Assembly: GCA_963828555.1 (NCBI GenBank)
Contig: CAWHEL010000002.1
Location: 1,860,001-1,924,000 of the forward strand
DNA from: JADJPO01 sp963828555
GTDB lineage: Bacteria > Actinomycetota > Actinomycetes > Actinomycetales > Kineosporiaceae
Direction of reading: 5' to 3'
DNA: 64,000 nt
Part shown: in pieces, positions 48,295 through 56,741 of the stretch
Position numbering within the stretch: the stretch's first letter is position 1
Layout of the letters: each line of letters begins with the position of its first letter
Position numbers and translations under genes: made by a program
The notes under the pieces: generated by a model
The model's database searches: none
What the model saw: only the letters and a program-made list of their open reading frames with translations
What the model was told of the DNA's origin: nothing

Positions 48295-48629
48295 TTGGCA
48301 CCTCCCTCGATGTGGTCGCGCAGGCTCTCGGCCGCGGTGTCGAACGATCGGTCGGCCCAGCGGGCATAGGTCATGGTGATCGCGAAGGTGGAGACGAACT
48401 GGAGCAGGCCGAGGATCAGGCCGATGTTGATGTTTCCTACCACCTTGGTCGACATGAAGCCGGGGGCGAAGGCCGCCAGCAGCACGTAGGCGAAGTACCA
48501 GGTGAGGAACAGACCGGTGACCGGGAACACGAACTTCCGGAAGGTTGATCGGAGTTCGGCGAACTCAGCACTGTTCTGCACCTCCTCATAGCCGGTGCCG
48601 CTGGCGCGGCCGGACGGGGTCGCGGACAC
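48291..48629 (-). CDS. DUF485 (YjcH-like) membrane protein
   Basis: 112 residues. Two membrane helices (KFVFPVTGLFLTWYFAYVLL and LILGLLQFVSTFAITMTYA) after a polar N-terminus; the DUF485 partner of ActP. The GTG at 48629 is preceded by GAGGGAGG at 4 nt. The longer frame to 48725 would cover the Crp site and is rejected. Function of the partner is not known in detail. Confidence 0.9.
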   Translation of the reverse strand: MSATPSGRASGTGYEEVQNSAEFAELRSTFRKFVFPVTGLFLTWYFAYVLLAAFAPGFMSTKVVGNINIGLILGLLQFVSTFAITMTYARWADRSFDTAAESLRDHIEGGAK

Positions 48630-48710
48630 GAGACCTCCCTCTCGTGGGCGCCACGCACCTGTGCGCACGGCAGCCCAATGACTGGAGTCGCGTACTCGTT
48701 CGCACGCAAC

Positions 48711-48726
48711 TGTGAGCCCGCTCACT
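48711..48726. promoter_or_regulatory. Candidate Crp site upstream of the DUF485-actP operon
   Basis: TGTGA-GCCCGC-TCACT, differing from the Crp consensus TGTGA-N6-TCACA at only the last base. It lies about 82 nt upstream of the DUF485 start. Together with the acs site it suggests cAMP control of acetate use. Confidence 0.65.
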
Positions 48727-48873
48727 GTGTGGGACTGAGGTCCTGGAGTGAAAGGCGGTCCAGGCCTGCTGCGGTCAGCGGTGGGGCAGGTTCGGCGTGC
48801 GGGTGCGGGGCATGCGCTCAGTGGGAGTGGTTGCGCGCCGAATGGTCCAGGTCACACGTGGGTCACGGCAGGG

Positions 48874-50652
48874 TCAGCTGCGCGTGGGGTTGGTCGGGCC
48901 GAGCTCGCCGTATCCGGTGGTGTGCAGACCGAGACCTTCGGGGGCGTGCAGCCGAACCAGGATCCGGCCGGCGTCTCGGGGCACCGTGCGCCGGGTGAGG
49001 AGCGACACCAGGATCATCACCACGAAGGCGGACGGCACGGTCCAGGCGGCGGGCTGGGCGAGTAAGGCGTCCAGCAGCCCATAGCCGGTGCCGCCGCCGA
49101 TGGTGACCAAGGTGGCCCCGGTGGCCAGGGTTCCGCCCACCGCCAGGCCCACCTGGGCCCCGCGCCGGGTCAGTCCGCGCCACCAGATGCCCAGGATCAG
49201 CAGTGGGGCGAAGGTGGACGACGCCACGGCGAAGGCGAGCCCGACCGTGTCGGCGATGCTGACGTTGGGGCCCACCAACGAGAGCAGGGCGGGCACCAGC
49301 ACCGCGATCAGGGCCCCGACCCGGAACCCCACCACACTGCTGCGCAGCCGCCCGCGCAACAGGTCCTGGCTGAGCACGCCGGCCACCGAGACGGTGAGCC
49401 CGCTCGAGGTGGACAGGAAGGCCGCGAAGGCCCCCGCGGTGACCAGCGCCGAGATCATTTCGGCCCACGGGCTGTCCAGCATCCGGCCCGGCAGGAGGAG
49501 CACGACCGCGTCGGTGCGCCCGGTCAACAGCAGCTCGGGGGTATAGATCCGGCCCAACGCGCCGTAGAAGGGCGGGAACAGGTAGAAGACGCCGAGCAGC
49601 GGGATGACGGCCAGCGTGGTGCGCCGGGCGGCCCGCCCGTCGGGGTTGGTGTAGAAGCGGACCAGGACGTGGGGCAGGCCCATGGTGCCGAACAGCAGGG
49701 CCAGGAGCAGCGAATAGACCCGGTAGAGCGGGTAGTCGCGCCCGCCGGCGCCGGAGGACGGGGTGATCCACTCCTGGGCGTCGCTGGCCAGCACGCCCTC
49801 CACGTGCGGGACGACGGCCCCTGCCGGCAGGGTGACCACCGAGCCCTCGCCGATCTCATGGACGCCGCGCTCCCACGACACCGGGCCGTTCACTGCGGCG
49901 CCGTCGAACTGGCCGCCCATCCGCACCAGCAGGGGCTGCTCGACCACCACGCGCACGGTGCCCGGAATGGTGATCGTGGTCTCGGTACGCACGGTCGGCA
50001 GACCGGACGACGCCGGGTCGGGCGCGCCGTCCGCCCGCCAGACCATGGCGAGGAAGATCACCGGGACGGCGATCGCGGTCAGCTTGAGCCAGAACTGGAA
50101 GGCCTGGACGAACGTGATCGAGCGCATGCCCCCGGCCGTCACGTTGGCCACGACGATCACCGAGACCACGGCCCCACCCAGCCAGCCGGGGGCGCCGGTG
50201 ACCGTGCGCAGGGCCAGGCCGGCGCCGTGGAACTGGGGCAGCAGGTAGAGCCAGCCGATGCCCACCACGAGCACCGAGGACATGCGTCGCACCACCCGGG
50301 AGTGCAGCCGGATCTCGGCGAAGTCGGGCAGCGTGTAGGCACCGGACCGGCGCAGCGGGGCCGCGACCAGCGCCAGCAGCACCAGGTACCCCGCGGTGTA
50401 GCCCACCGGATACCAGAGGATGTCGGTCCCGAAGGCCAGCGTCATGCCGGCGACCCCGAGGAAGCTCGCCGCGGAGAGGTACTCGCCGCCGATCGCCGAG
50501 GCGTTCCACCACGGGTTGACCGCGCGGCTGGCCACATAGAAGTCGGACGTGGTGCGGGACAGGCGCAGACCGAGGGCGCCCACCCCCGCTGTTGCGACGC
50601 CGACCAGCACCACGGCCACGATCGCGGGCCAGGCCGGGGTGGGCCCGCTCAC
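48874..50652 (-). CDS. Second sodium:solute symporter (SSS family) with a large extracytoplasmic insert
   Basis: 592 residues, about 13 helices, with the family motif SRAVNPWWNASAIGGEYLSA. Between two helices, residues ~212-325 form a polar insert of over 100 residues (starting WRADGAPDPASSG, ending SSGAGGRDYPLYRVY) that ActP lacks. Probably transports a short monocarboxylate; which one is unknown. It sits beside a LytTR regulator and LytS-type kinase, an arrangement used elsewhere to induce carboxylate transporters by their substrate. Confidence 0.85.
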   Translation of the reverse strand: MSGPTPAWPAIVAVVLVGVATAGVGALGLRLSRTTSDFYVASRAVNPWWNASAIGGEYLSAASFLGVAGMTLAFGTDILWYPVGYTAGYLVLLALVAAPLRRSGAYTLPDFAEIRLHSRVVRRMSSVLVVGIGWLYLLPQFHGAGLALRTVTGAPGWLGGAVVSVIVVANVTAGGMRSITFVQAFQFWLKLTAIAVPVIFLAMVWRADGAPDPASSGLPTVRTETTITIPGTVRVVVEQPLLVRMGGQFDGAAVNGPVSWERGVHEIGEGSVVTLPAGAVVPHVEGVLASDAQEWITPSSGAGGRDYPLYRVYSLLLALLFGTMGLPHVLVRFYTNPDGRAARRTTLAVIPLLGVFYLFPPFYGALGRIYTPELLLTGRTDAVVLLLPGRMLDSPWAEMISALVTAGAFAAFLSTSSGLTVSVAGVLSQDLLRGRLRSSVVGFRVGALIAVLVPALLSLVGPNVSIADTVGLAFAVASSTFAPLLILGIWWRGLTRRGAQVGLAVGGTLATGATLVTIGGGTGYGLLDALLAQPAAWTVPSAFVVMILVSLLTRRTVPRDAGRILVRLHAPEGLGLHTTGYGELGPTNPTRS

Positions 50653-50659
50653 CCCGCGG

Positions 50660-51091
50660 TCACCGGCGGCTCACGATCTCGGCGAAGTCGCGCTCGGCCT
50701 GATCCGCCGCATGCACCAGCCATGCCGCCCCGATCGCCATCGCCGGGTACAGCGCAACGCCGATCAGCAGCCAGGGCAACGGGATCCCGGCCACCTGCAC
50801 CGCAGTCAGTCCGGGCTGAGCCGCGAAGAGCAGGGGCAGGGCGCCGAGCACCATGGCCAGGACGGCGATCACCGTGATCGCCTGGCGCAGCTGGGCCCGC
50901 AGCAGTGATCGCATGTAGACCTCGCCCAGGCCGGTCTGCTCATCGATCTCGCGGGCGGGTGAGCGGGCCGGGGGCCGGGCGGCGGTGCCCATTCGAGGGC
51001 TGGTCACCCGGATGCGTGGGGGGCGCCCGGATCCCGAACGCGCTCCAGGGGTGCGCGAGCGGCGCGGCCGATCGGGGCCCTCGGAGGTCAC
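50660..51091 (-). CDS. Two-helix membrane protein next to the SSS transporter
   Basis: 143 residues. A basic, Pro-rich cytosolic start precedes two helices (AITVIAVLAMVLGALPLLF and PWLLIGVALYPAMAIGAAWL). It ends 7 nt before the transporter start. Position and topology are like the DUF485 partner of ActP, so it may be the accessory subunit of this transporter. Not a family I can name with certainty. Confidence 0.75.
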   Translation of the reverse strand: MTSEGPDRPRRSRTPGARSGSGRPPRIRVTSPRMGTAARPPARSPAREIDEQTGLGEVYMRSLLRAQLRQAITVIAVLAMVLGALPLLFAAQPGLTAVQVAGIPLPWLLIGVALYPAMAIGAAWLVHAADQAERDFAEIVSRR

Positions 51092-51098
51092 TGCGGGC

Positions 51099-51863
51099 TC
51101 ACCGGGGATCCTTGGACAGGCTGGCGGCGCGCACCAGCCTGTCCCGCAGCTCCTTGGTGTGTCGCCGGCTCACCTGGAGCACCCGGTCGCCCAGACGCAC
51201 CGCGCACCGCCCGCCGTCCACCCGGATCTCGTCGACGTGGGGCAGCGCAACGAGGGTGCTGCGATGGATCCGGACGAATCCTGCCTCGGCCCAGCGCTCC
51301 TCGAGCGTGGTGAGCGGGATCCGGACCAGATGGCTGCTGGTGGTGGTGTGCAGGCGGGCGTAGTCGCCGTGCGCCTCGACGAAGCGCACCTGGGAGCGCT
51401 GCACGAAGCGGGTGACCCCGCCGAGTTCGACCGCGATCGTCTCGTCCTCGGACTTGACCGGGGCCTCCTGGGCGGTGGCGGCCGCCTCGACCACCCGGCG
51501 CACCGCCTCGGCCAGACGCTCCGGCCGCACCGGCTTCATCACGTAGTCGGTGGCCTGCAGGTCGAAGGCGTCGATCGCGTGCCGGTCGTAGGCGGTGACG
51601 AAGACCACCTGCGGCCGCTGCGTGAACCGGGCCAGCACCCGGGCCAGGTCGAGCCCGTCCAGGCCGGGCATCCGGACGTCGCAGAAGACCACGTCCACCC
51701 CCTCGGCGTCGAGGGCGCGCAGGGCCTCGGCTCCGCTGGTGGCGGTGCGCAGGAGCCCGATCCGGGGGTCGTTGCGCAACAGATAGGTGAGTTCCTCGAG
51801 CGCCGGCTTCTCGTCGTCCACCACCAGCGCCCGGAGCGGCGCGGTCGGCGGCATCGCAGGCAT
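51099..51863 (-). CDS. LytTR-family response regulator
   Basis: 254 residues from the ATG reading MPAMPPTAP. Receiver domain with ALVVDDEKPALEEL, phosphoacceptor Asp in FCDVRMPGLDG, Thr in VTAYDRHAIDAF and Lys in MKPVRP; LytTR DNA-binding domain from RFVQRSQVRFVEAHGDYARL to the end. TACTCT stands 6 nt before the ATG without a ribosome site (leaderless pattern); the TTG at 51884 is the alternative. Pairs with the histidine kinase downstream of the DHH gene and likely regulates the SSS transporter. Confidence 0.9.
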   Translation of the reverse strand: MPAMPPTAPLRALVVDDEKPALEELTYLLRNDPRIGLLRTATSGAEALRALDAEGVDVVFCDVRMPGLDGLDLARVLARFTQRPQVVFVTAYDRHAIDAFDLQATDYVMKPVRPERLAEAVRRVVEAAATAQEAPVKSEDETIAVELGGVTRFVQRSQVRFVEAHGDYARLHTTTSSHLVRIPLTTLEERWAEAGFVRIHRSTLVALPHVDEIRVDGGRCAVRLGDRVLQVSRRHTKELRDRLVRAASLSKDPR

Positions 51864-51967
51864 AGCCGGAGAGTACGACGACAAGGCAGGGTTCTGCGAG
51901 CACCGCGTGAGCGGTTCGCCACAGGATCGGGTCTTTCTCTGCCCCCGCCGTGACGGTGCGTGGTCGG

Positions 51968-52918
51968 TCAGACGAGGGCTGCCCGCGGTGCGGAGACCGC
52001 GGCCACGACGGCGTCGAGCACCTCCGCGCTGACTGCGTGGTCGACCTGGCAGGTGCCTGCCGCGATGTGCCCGCCACCGCCGTAGCCGAGCATCACCGAA
52101 CCGATGTCGACCGGTGAGGTGCGGTCGAGGATGGACTTGCCGACCGCCAGCACGGTGTTCTGCCTGTCCCGGCCCCAGATCACGTGCACGCTGACCCGCG
52201 CCTGCGGGAAGAGGGCGTAGATCATGAACCGGTTGCCGGCGTGAATCACGTCCTCGGTGCGCAGATCGACCACGACCACGTCACCGTGCAGTGTCGAGAT
52301 CCGCTTGAGCTGCTCGATGAAGGGCGTGCGCTGCGCCTGGAACAGCTCGACCCGTTCGGCGACGTCCGGGACGGCCAGGATGTCGTCGACGTCCTGGTGG
52401 GTGGCGCAGTAGTCGATCAGATGCATCATCAGCTGGTAGTTCGAGACCCGGAAGTCGCGGAACCGGCCCAGGCCGGTGCGCGAGTCCATCAGGAAGTTGA
52501 GCAGGGTCCAGCCCTGCGGATCGAGGATGTCCTCGAGGGAGTACTGGGCCGAGTCGGCCTGGTCGACCGCACGCATCAGCCCGTCGCTGATGTCGGGGAA
52601 GACGCCCTTGCCGCCGTAGTACTCGTAGACCACCCGGGCCGCGGACGGCGCGTCGGGCATCAGGATGTGATTGGCCGGTCGGGTGTCCGGGTCGTTGCCG
52701 ATCCGTTCGGCCTCGGAGTGGTGGTGGTCGAGCACCAGGTGCGCCGCCGGGGAGTAGGGCAGGTTGGTCAGGATGTCCCGCCCGGTGATCTCGACCACGC
52801 CGTCCTGCACGTCCTTGGGGTGCACGAAAGTGATGTCGTCGATCAGGCCCAGCTTGCGCAGCAGCACCGCGCACACCAGTCCGTCGAAGTCGCTGCGGGT
52901 CACCAGGCGGTACGTCAC
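51968..52918 (-). CDS. DHH-family phosphoesterase
   Basis: 316 residues. The metal motifs are SDFDG near the N-terminus, LVLDHHHSE, and VDQADS, with the C-terminal DHHA1 motif GYGGGGHIAAG. These belong to exopolyphosphatase/nanoRNase-like hydrolases; whether it cuts polyphosphate, nanoRNA or cyclic dinucleotides is not evident. AGGAGAGG about 7 nt before the GTG. It sits between the two halves of the two-component system. Confidence 0.85.
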   Translation of the reverse strand: MTYRLVTRSDFDGLVCAVLLRKLGLIDDITFVHPKDVQDGVVEITGRDILTNLPYSPAAHLVLDHHHSEAERIGNDPDTRPANHILMPDAPSAARVVYEYYGGKGVFPDISDGLMRAVDQADSAQYSLEDILDPQGWTLLNFLMDSRTGLGRFRDFRVSNYQLMMHLIDYCATHQDVDDILAVPDVAERVELFQAQRTPFIEQLKRISTLHGDVVVVDLRTEDVIHAGNRFMIYALFPQARVSVHVIWGRDRQNTVLAVGKSILDRTSPVDIGSVMLGYGGGGHIAAGTCQVDHAVSAEVLDAVVAAVSAPRAALV

Positions 52919-52973
52919 GGGTTGTCCTCTCCTCCGGCCTTCGAGGAGTTCTCGGCATCGCCGGCCTGTTCCT

Positions 52974-54185
52974 TCAGCCCGGGCGGACGCCGGGCGCGAA
53001 CTTGGGAACCCGGAAGCTCACCTTGGTGCCGGCGCCGGGCGCCGTCTCGACCACCAGGCCGTAGTCGTCGCCGAACACCTGGCGCAGCCGGGCGTCGACA
53101 TTGCCCATGCCCACCGAGTCGGCCTCGCTCTCCCCGGAGAGCACCCGGCGGACCAGCTCCGGATCGGTTCCCAGCCCGTCATCCTCCACCCAGATCAGGG
53201 CCTCGGAGCCGAGGTCCGCGGCACCGAGGGTGACCAGGCCGACGCCGGTCTTTCCCTCCAGTCCGTGCTGGACGGCGTTCTCCACCAGGGGCTGCACGGC
53301 CAGGAACGGCACGGCCACCGAGAGCACCTCGGGCGCCACCTGCAGCTGCACCCGCAGCCGGTCGCCGAACCGGGCCTGCTCGAGCACCAGGTAGCGCTCC
53401 ACGTTGCGCAGTTCGTCGGCCAGGGTGGTGAACTCGCCGCTGCGCCGGAAGGCGTACCGGGTGAAGTCGGCGAACTCCAGCAGCAGTTCGCGGGCGCGGG
53501 CCGGGTCGGTGCGCACGAAGGAGGCGATCGCCGCCAACGAGTTGTAGACGAAGTGCGGGCTGATCTGGGCGCGCAGGGCGCGCAGCTCGGCCTCGATCGC
53601 CCGGGTGCGTGAGCGGTCCAGCTCGGCCAGGTCGAGCTGGGCGGAGACCCAGCGGGCCACCTCGTCGGTGGCGCGGACCAGACCGGCGGTCGCCTCGGGG
53701 GCGTAGGCGATCAGGGCCCCGATCACCCGGTCCTCGCTGATCACGGCGGAGACCACGGCCGAGCGGATCGGGCAGTCCGGCTTGTGGCACTGCACCGAGC
53801 TCTCCCCGAGCACGGCGGTCTGCCCTGAGCGGAGCACCGAGGCCGCGTGCTCCACAGCGGCGCCGTCGTGCGTCGCCGCCCCCGCGCCGTCCCAGGCCAG
53901 GAGAGCCGAGGCGTCGGTGAGTGCCACCGCCGAGGTGCCGAGCAGGGTGCGCAGGTGCCGGATCGCGCGGCTGGCCCCGGTGGCGGTCAGCCCCTCCCGC
54001 AGGTGTGGCGCGGCCAGCGCCGCGGTGTGCAGGGTGGCGAACGTGGTGCGATCGGCGGTGGTGCCCAGGTCCCGCCGGCGCAGGACCAGCCACGCCGTCC
54101 CGGCTCCTGCGACGGCCACCATGATCGCGACCAGGGCGAGCACGAGCACCGACGCCGCCGGACCGCCGTTTCCCACGGTGAGCAC
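52974..54185 (-). CDS. LytS-type sensor histidine kinase
   Basis: 403 residues. One N-terminal membrane helix (ASVLVLALVAIMVAVAGAG), a GAF-like sensor (about residues 50-195) containing CHKPDCPIRSA, and a His_kinase (PF06580-type) domain: ALRAQISPHFVYNSLAAI carries the phospho-His, then VQPLVENAVQHGL and the ATP lid segment VGMGNVDARLRQ. The paired cysteines in the GAF domain could bind metal or sense redox. Partner of the LytTR regulator. Confidence 0.9.
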   Translation of the reverse strand: MLTVGNGGPAASVLVLALVAIMVAVAGAGTAWLVLRRRDLGTTADRTTFATLHTAALAAPHLREGLTATGASRAIRHLRTLLGTSAVALTDASALLAWDGAGAATHDGAAVEHAASVLRSGQTAVLGESSVQCHKPDCPIRSAVVSAVISEDRVIGALIAYAPEATAGLVRATDEVARWVSAQLDLAELDRSRTRAIEAELRALRAQISPHFVYNSLAAIASFVRTDPARARELLLEFADFTRYAFRRSGEFTTLADELRNVERYLVLEQARFGDRLRVQLQVAPEVLSVAVPFLAVQPLVENAVQHGLEGKTGVGLVTLGAADLGSEALIWVEDDGLGTDPELVRRVLSGESEADSVGMGNVDARLRQVFGDDYGLVVETAPGAGTKVSFRVPKFAPGVRPG

Positions 54186-54284
54186 GCTAGCCCCTCGAAC
54201 GGCTGAGCCGTCCGGCCCTCCGAACGGGCCACACCCGGTGTCGCAACCGGCTCGGAGGCCTCGGGACCCCTAGCGTGGTGCTTC

Positions 54285-54893
54285 ATGCCCACCCTGCTGT
54301 GTGACCTCGCCAGCGTCGTGAGCGACGTCGACTTCGAGCGCGTCTACCGCCGGCTGCAGGCGGCCAACGGGGGCTGGGTGGCGCTGGCCGATCCGCAGCA
54401 ACTGGCCGACGATACCTTCCGTGCCTTCGAGGCCGGACAACTCGGCGAGTCCGAGTACGCCCGCCACCTGCGGGCACGCCTCGCCTGGCGGGGGAGCGAC
54501 GCCGACCTGGTCGGCATCTTCGCCGACCTGTACGGCTCGGTGGACGTCGCGGTGATGGAGCTGCTGCTCGACCTGCGCACCCGCGGCTGGTTCCTGGTCG
54601 GGCTGGACCACCATCACGGTCCGGCGTCTTGGGGCGGGCAGTATGCCCACCAGCTGACCCTCTTCGACCAGGTGGTGGCCAGCGGTCGCGGCGGCCCTGA
54701 GCTGAGCCACACCGACCCTCGGTTCTTCGCCCAGGTGCTGCGTGATGTGCCCGGCACCCACGGCGCGCGGCTGTTCGTCGCCGATCGGCCCGAGGCCGTC
54801 GCCGCAGCCCGCCGGGCCGGTCTGGATGCTTACCTGTTCCGCGGCGCCGCCGGCCTGCGCTCGGTCTGCCTGGACCTCACCGTCCCCGTCTGA
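54285..54893 (+). CDS. HAD-like protein lacking most catalytic residues
   Basis: 202 residues. The fold and cap follow YihX-type HAD phosphatases (LLCDLASVVSDVDFERVY at the N-terminus). The first Asp (Asp7) is present, but the motif II Ser/Thr is replaced (VGLDHHH where SNTN is usual), the motif III Lys is absent (ELSHTDPRFF) and motif IV is VADRPE instead of DD. It is therefore probably a non-catalytic binder. TAGCGT stands 8 nt before the ATG. Divergent from the LytS kinase. Confidence 0.75.
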   Translation: MPTLLCDLASVVSDVDFERVYRRLQAANGGWVALADPQQLADDTFRAFEAGQLGESEYARHLRARLAWRGSDADLVGIFADLYGSVDVAVMELLLDLRTRGWFLVGLDHHHGPASWGGQYAHQLTLFDQVVASGRGGPELSHTDPRFFAQVLRDVPGTHGARLFVADRPEAVAAARRAGLDAYLFRGAAGLRSVCLDLTVPV

Positions 54894-54912
54894 GCCCACC
54901 CCTGACGAAATC

Positions 54913-54986
54913 TGCTCATGCTCCCCAGGGGTACATGTTCGGGCGCTCGCGAACCCCATTTCGTGGACCCTCGCGGAGCATGAGCA
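54913..54986. repeat. Inverted-repeat element, copy C
   Basis: TGCTCATGCTCCCCAGGG (54913-54930) and CCCTCGCGGAGCATGAGCA (54968-54986) form the arms. The centre begins GGTACATG as in copy A. It lies between the HAD-like and Fic-like genes, both on the plus strand, 19 nt before the latter's start, so it may separate the two transcripts. Confidence 0.82.
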
Positions 54987-55005
54987 CGGTTGTGCGGTGG
55001 GTGGG

Positions 55006-55950
55006 ATGCTGGTCGGTGTGAGGGATGTGGTGGGTGAGCTGGCCGGTCTGGCCGATGTGGCCGACGCGGTGGACGGAGTGCGGGTGGCCTGCCTCGACCT
55101 GCGCCGGCATCCGGTGATGCGTCGGCAGGCAGCGGAGGCGCGGGGCGAGGCCACCATCCGCGCGGCCCGGTCCAGCGCGGCCCTGTCCGGCGCCCGCCTG
55201 CCGACCGCTCTGGTGCGTGACGCCGTCCGCGGTGCCGTGCCCTACCCGGACGACGCCGCCGGCCAGACCGTGCGCGGCACGGTGCGGGCCCTGACGGCGC
55301 TGGACCGGATCGGCACCTCCTGGCAACGGGCCCCGCTGCAGGCCCTGGCCACGCTGCATGTCGCCGCGGCTGCGGACCTGGTGCCGGACGGCGTGCTCGG
55401 TCGCCCGCGCCGCGGAGCCGAACAGCCCGGCGACGGTCAGGACCTGCTGGACGCCACCGGCGCGGTGGTCGCGGCGCCGACCGGCGCGGCGTTGACCGCC
55501 CGGCTCCATTCCCTGGTCACCCTGCTCACCACCCCCACCGAGGCCCCGGCCCTGCTGGTGGCCGCGCTCGCGCATGCCGAGCTGGCCGTCGTCCGCCCGT
55601 TCGTGGCCGGCAACGCGGTGGTGGCCCGGGCCCTGTGCCGGGCGATCCTGATCGGGCGCGGCGTGGACGGCACCGGTGTGGCCGTGTGGGAGGCGGGCCT
55701 GCTGGCGATGGGGCCGCCCTACCCGCTGACCCTGGCCCAGTACGCGACCGAAGGCCCCGACGGGGTGCGCGCCTGGCTGCTCGCGTTCGCGCAGGCGATG
55801 GTCGCCGGCGTGGGCGAGGGGCGGGCGGTGTGCGACGCCGTCCTGGCCGGCCGGCTGTCACCCGAGAGTGCTCAGGAGCAGGCTCAGGGGCAAGCCAGCC
55901 CGGCGACCGCCACCAGCCAGTGGGACAGCCTCGGCCCCACCGGCACATAG
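55006..55950 (+). CDS. Fic-like domain protein with a degenerate active site
   Basis: About 314 residues, helical. The segment VVRPFVAGNAVVARALCRAI near residues 195-214 aligns with the Fic motif HPFxDGNGRxxR but the catalytic His is Arg, the acidic residue is Ala and the second Gly of GNG is Ala. An N-terminal RSSAALSGARL resembles the inhibitory helix motif (SSxIEG) without its Glu. AMP transfer is therefore unlikely. Proteins of this kind occur near actinobacterial tad loci. The 3' end overlaps the convergent gene by 67 nt. Start ATG 55006 or GTG 55018. Confidence 0.6.
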   Translation: MLVGVRDVVGELAGLADVADAVDGVRVACLDLRRHPVMRRQAAEARGEATIRAARSSAALSGARLPTALVRDAVRGAVPYPDDAAGQTVRGTVRALTALDRIGTSWQRAPLQALATLHVAAAADLVPDGVLGRPRRGAEQPGDGQDLLDATGAVVAAPTGAALTARLHSLVTLLTTPTEAPALLVAALAHAELAVVRPFVAGNAVVARALCRAILIGRGVDGTGVAVWEAGLLAMGPPYPLTLAQYATEGPDGVRAWLLAFAQAMVAGVGEGRAVCDAVLAGRLSPESAQEQAQGQASPATATSQWDSLGPTGT

Positions 55951-56741
55951 CTGACCCGCTCGCCGTCCGGCCCGTGGGAGAGCAACTGCACCCCCGCCGG
56001 CACCGTGTCCTGGAACCTCCAGTCCTGACACTGGCCTGCCGGCAGGCCGGCCCGCAGAGTGATCGACTCGCCGGGGGCGAACGCGGCCGGAGCGGCCAGG
56101 GCGAAGCTCCACGAGCCGACCCGGAGACCGTCCACCGTGCCCGAACCGGTCAGGCCGAGGACGGTGAGGGTCATCCCGTCCGAGCGCAGCTCGACGCCCT
56201 CGGCCAAGGCCCTGTCCTGCCACCCCGGAGGGAACCGGGACCCCGCCAGCGCGCACGGCCCTGAAGCGATGGCCGTGCCCGTCGAGACCGCGCTCACCGG
56301 GATCCCGTTGCCGTCCACGCCCGGATCCGCGCGCACCACCAGCCGGACGGCCACCGCCTGATCACCACGGGCGTCGCAGGTGAGCGGGTGGGCGAAGGGC
56401 AGCAGGCTGCTGCCGGACGGCGCGATCTGCTGCCGGTAGGAGCTCACCACCGGAGGGCGGTCGCCGCGCTGCACGGCGATCGCGGTCACCGTGACCGGCT
56501 CGGTGCCGCGGTTGGCCACGAACACCTCGTACCGCGCCTGCGGATCCGGATCGAGGGTGACGTCGACCAGACGGGCGGTCGCCAGGAGACCGACCGCTGC
56601 GGACGCGGCGGGCTGGGATCGTGCCCGGACGGCGGCGCCGACGGCGAGCCCGACCAGGCCGACCACGAGCAGGACGGCGATCAGCAGCCCCCGCGCCGCC
56701 GATCCGGCCCGTGGGACTGCGGAGGCGCTCTGCTCAGGCAT
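55884..56741 (-). CDS. Membrane-anchored beta-rich protein, second of a pair
   Basis: 285 residues. One N-terminal membrane helix (GLLIAVLLVVGLVGLAVGAA) and an extracytoplasmic part rich in beta strands. Four Cys occur (TCDARGD, GPCALAG, GQCQDW, LACP), suggesting disulfides. The first half has an Ig-like feel (RYEVFVANRGTEPVTVTAIA). No catalytic motif seen. It overlaps the upstream gene by 8 nt and belongs with it. Confidence 0.75.
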   Translation of the reverse strand: MPEQSASAVPRAGSAARGLLIAVLLVVGLVGLAVGAAVRARSQPAASAAVGLLATARLVDVTLDPDPQARYEVFVANRGTEPVTVTAIAVQRGDRPPVVSSYRQQIAPSGSSLLPFAHPLTCDARGDQAVAVRLVVRADPGVDGNGIPVSAVSTGTAIASGPCALAGSRFPPGWQDRALAEGVELRSDGMTLTVLGLTGSGTVDGLRVGSWSFALAAPAAFAPGESITLRAGLPAGQCQDWRFQDTVPAGVQLLSHGPDGERVSYVPVGPRLSHWLVAVAGLACP

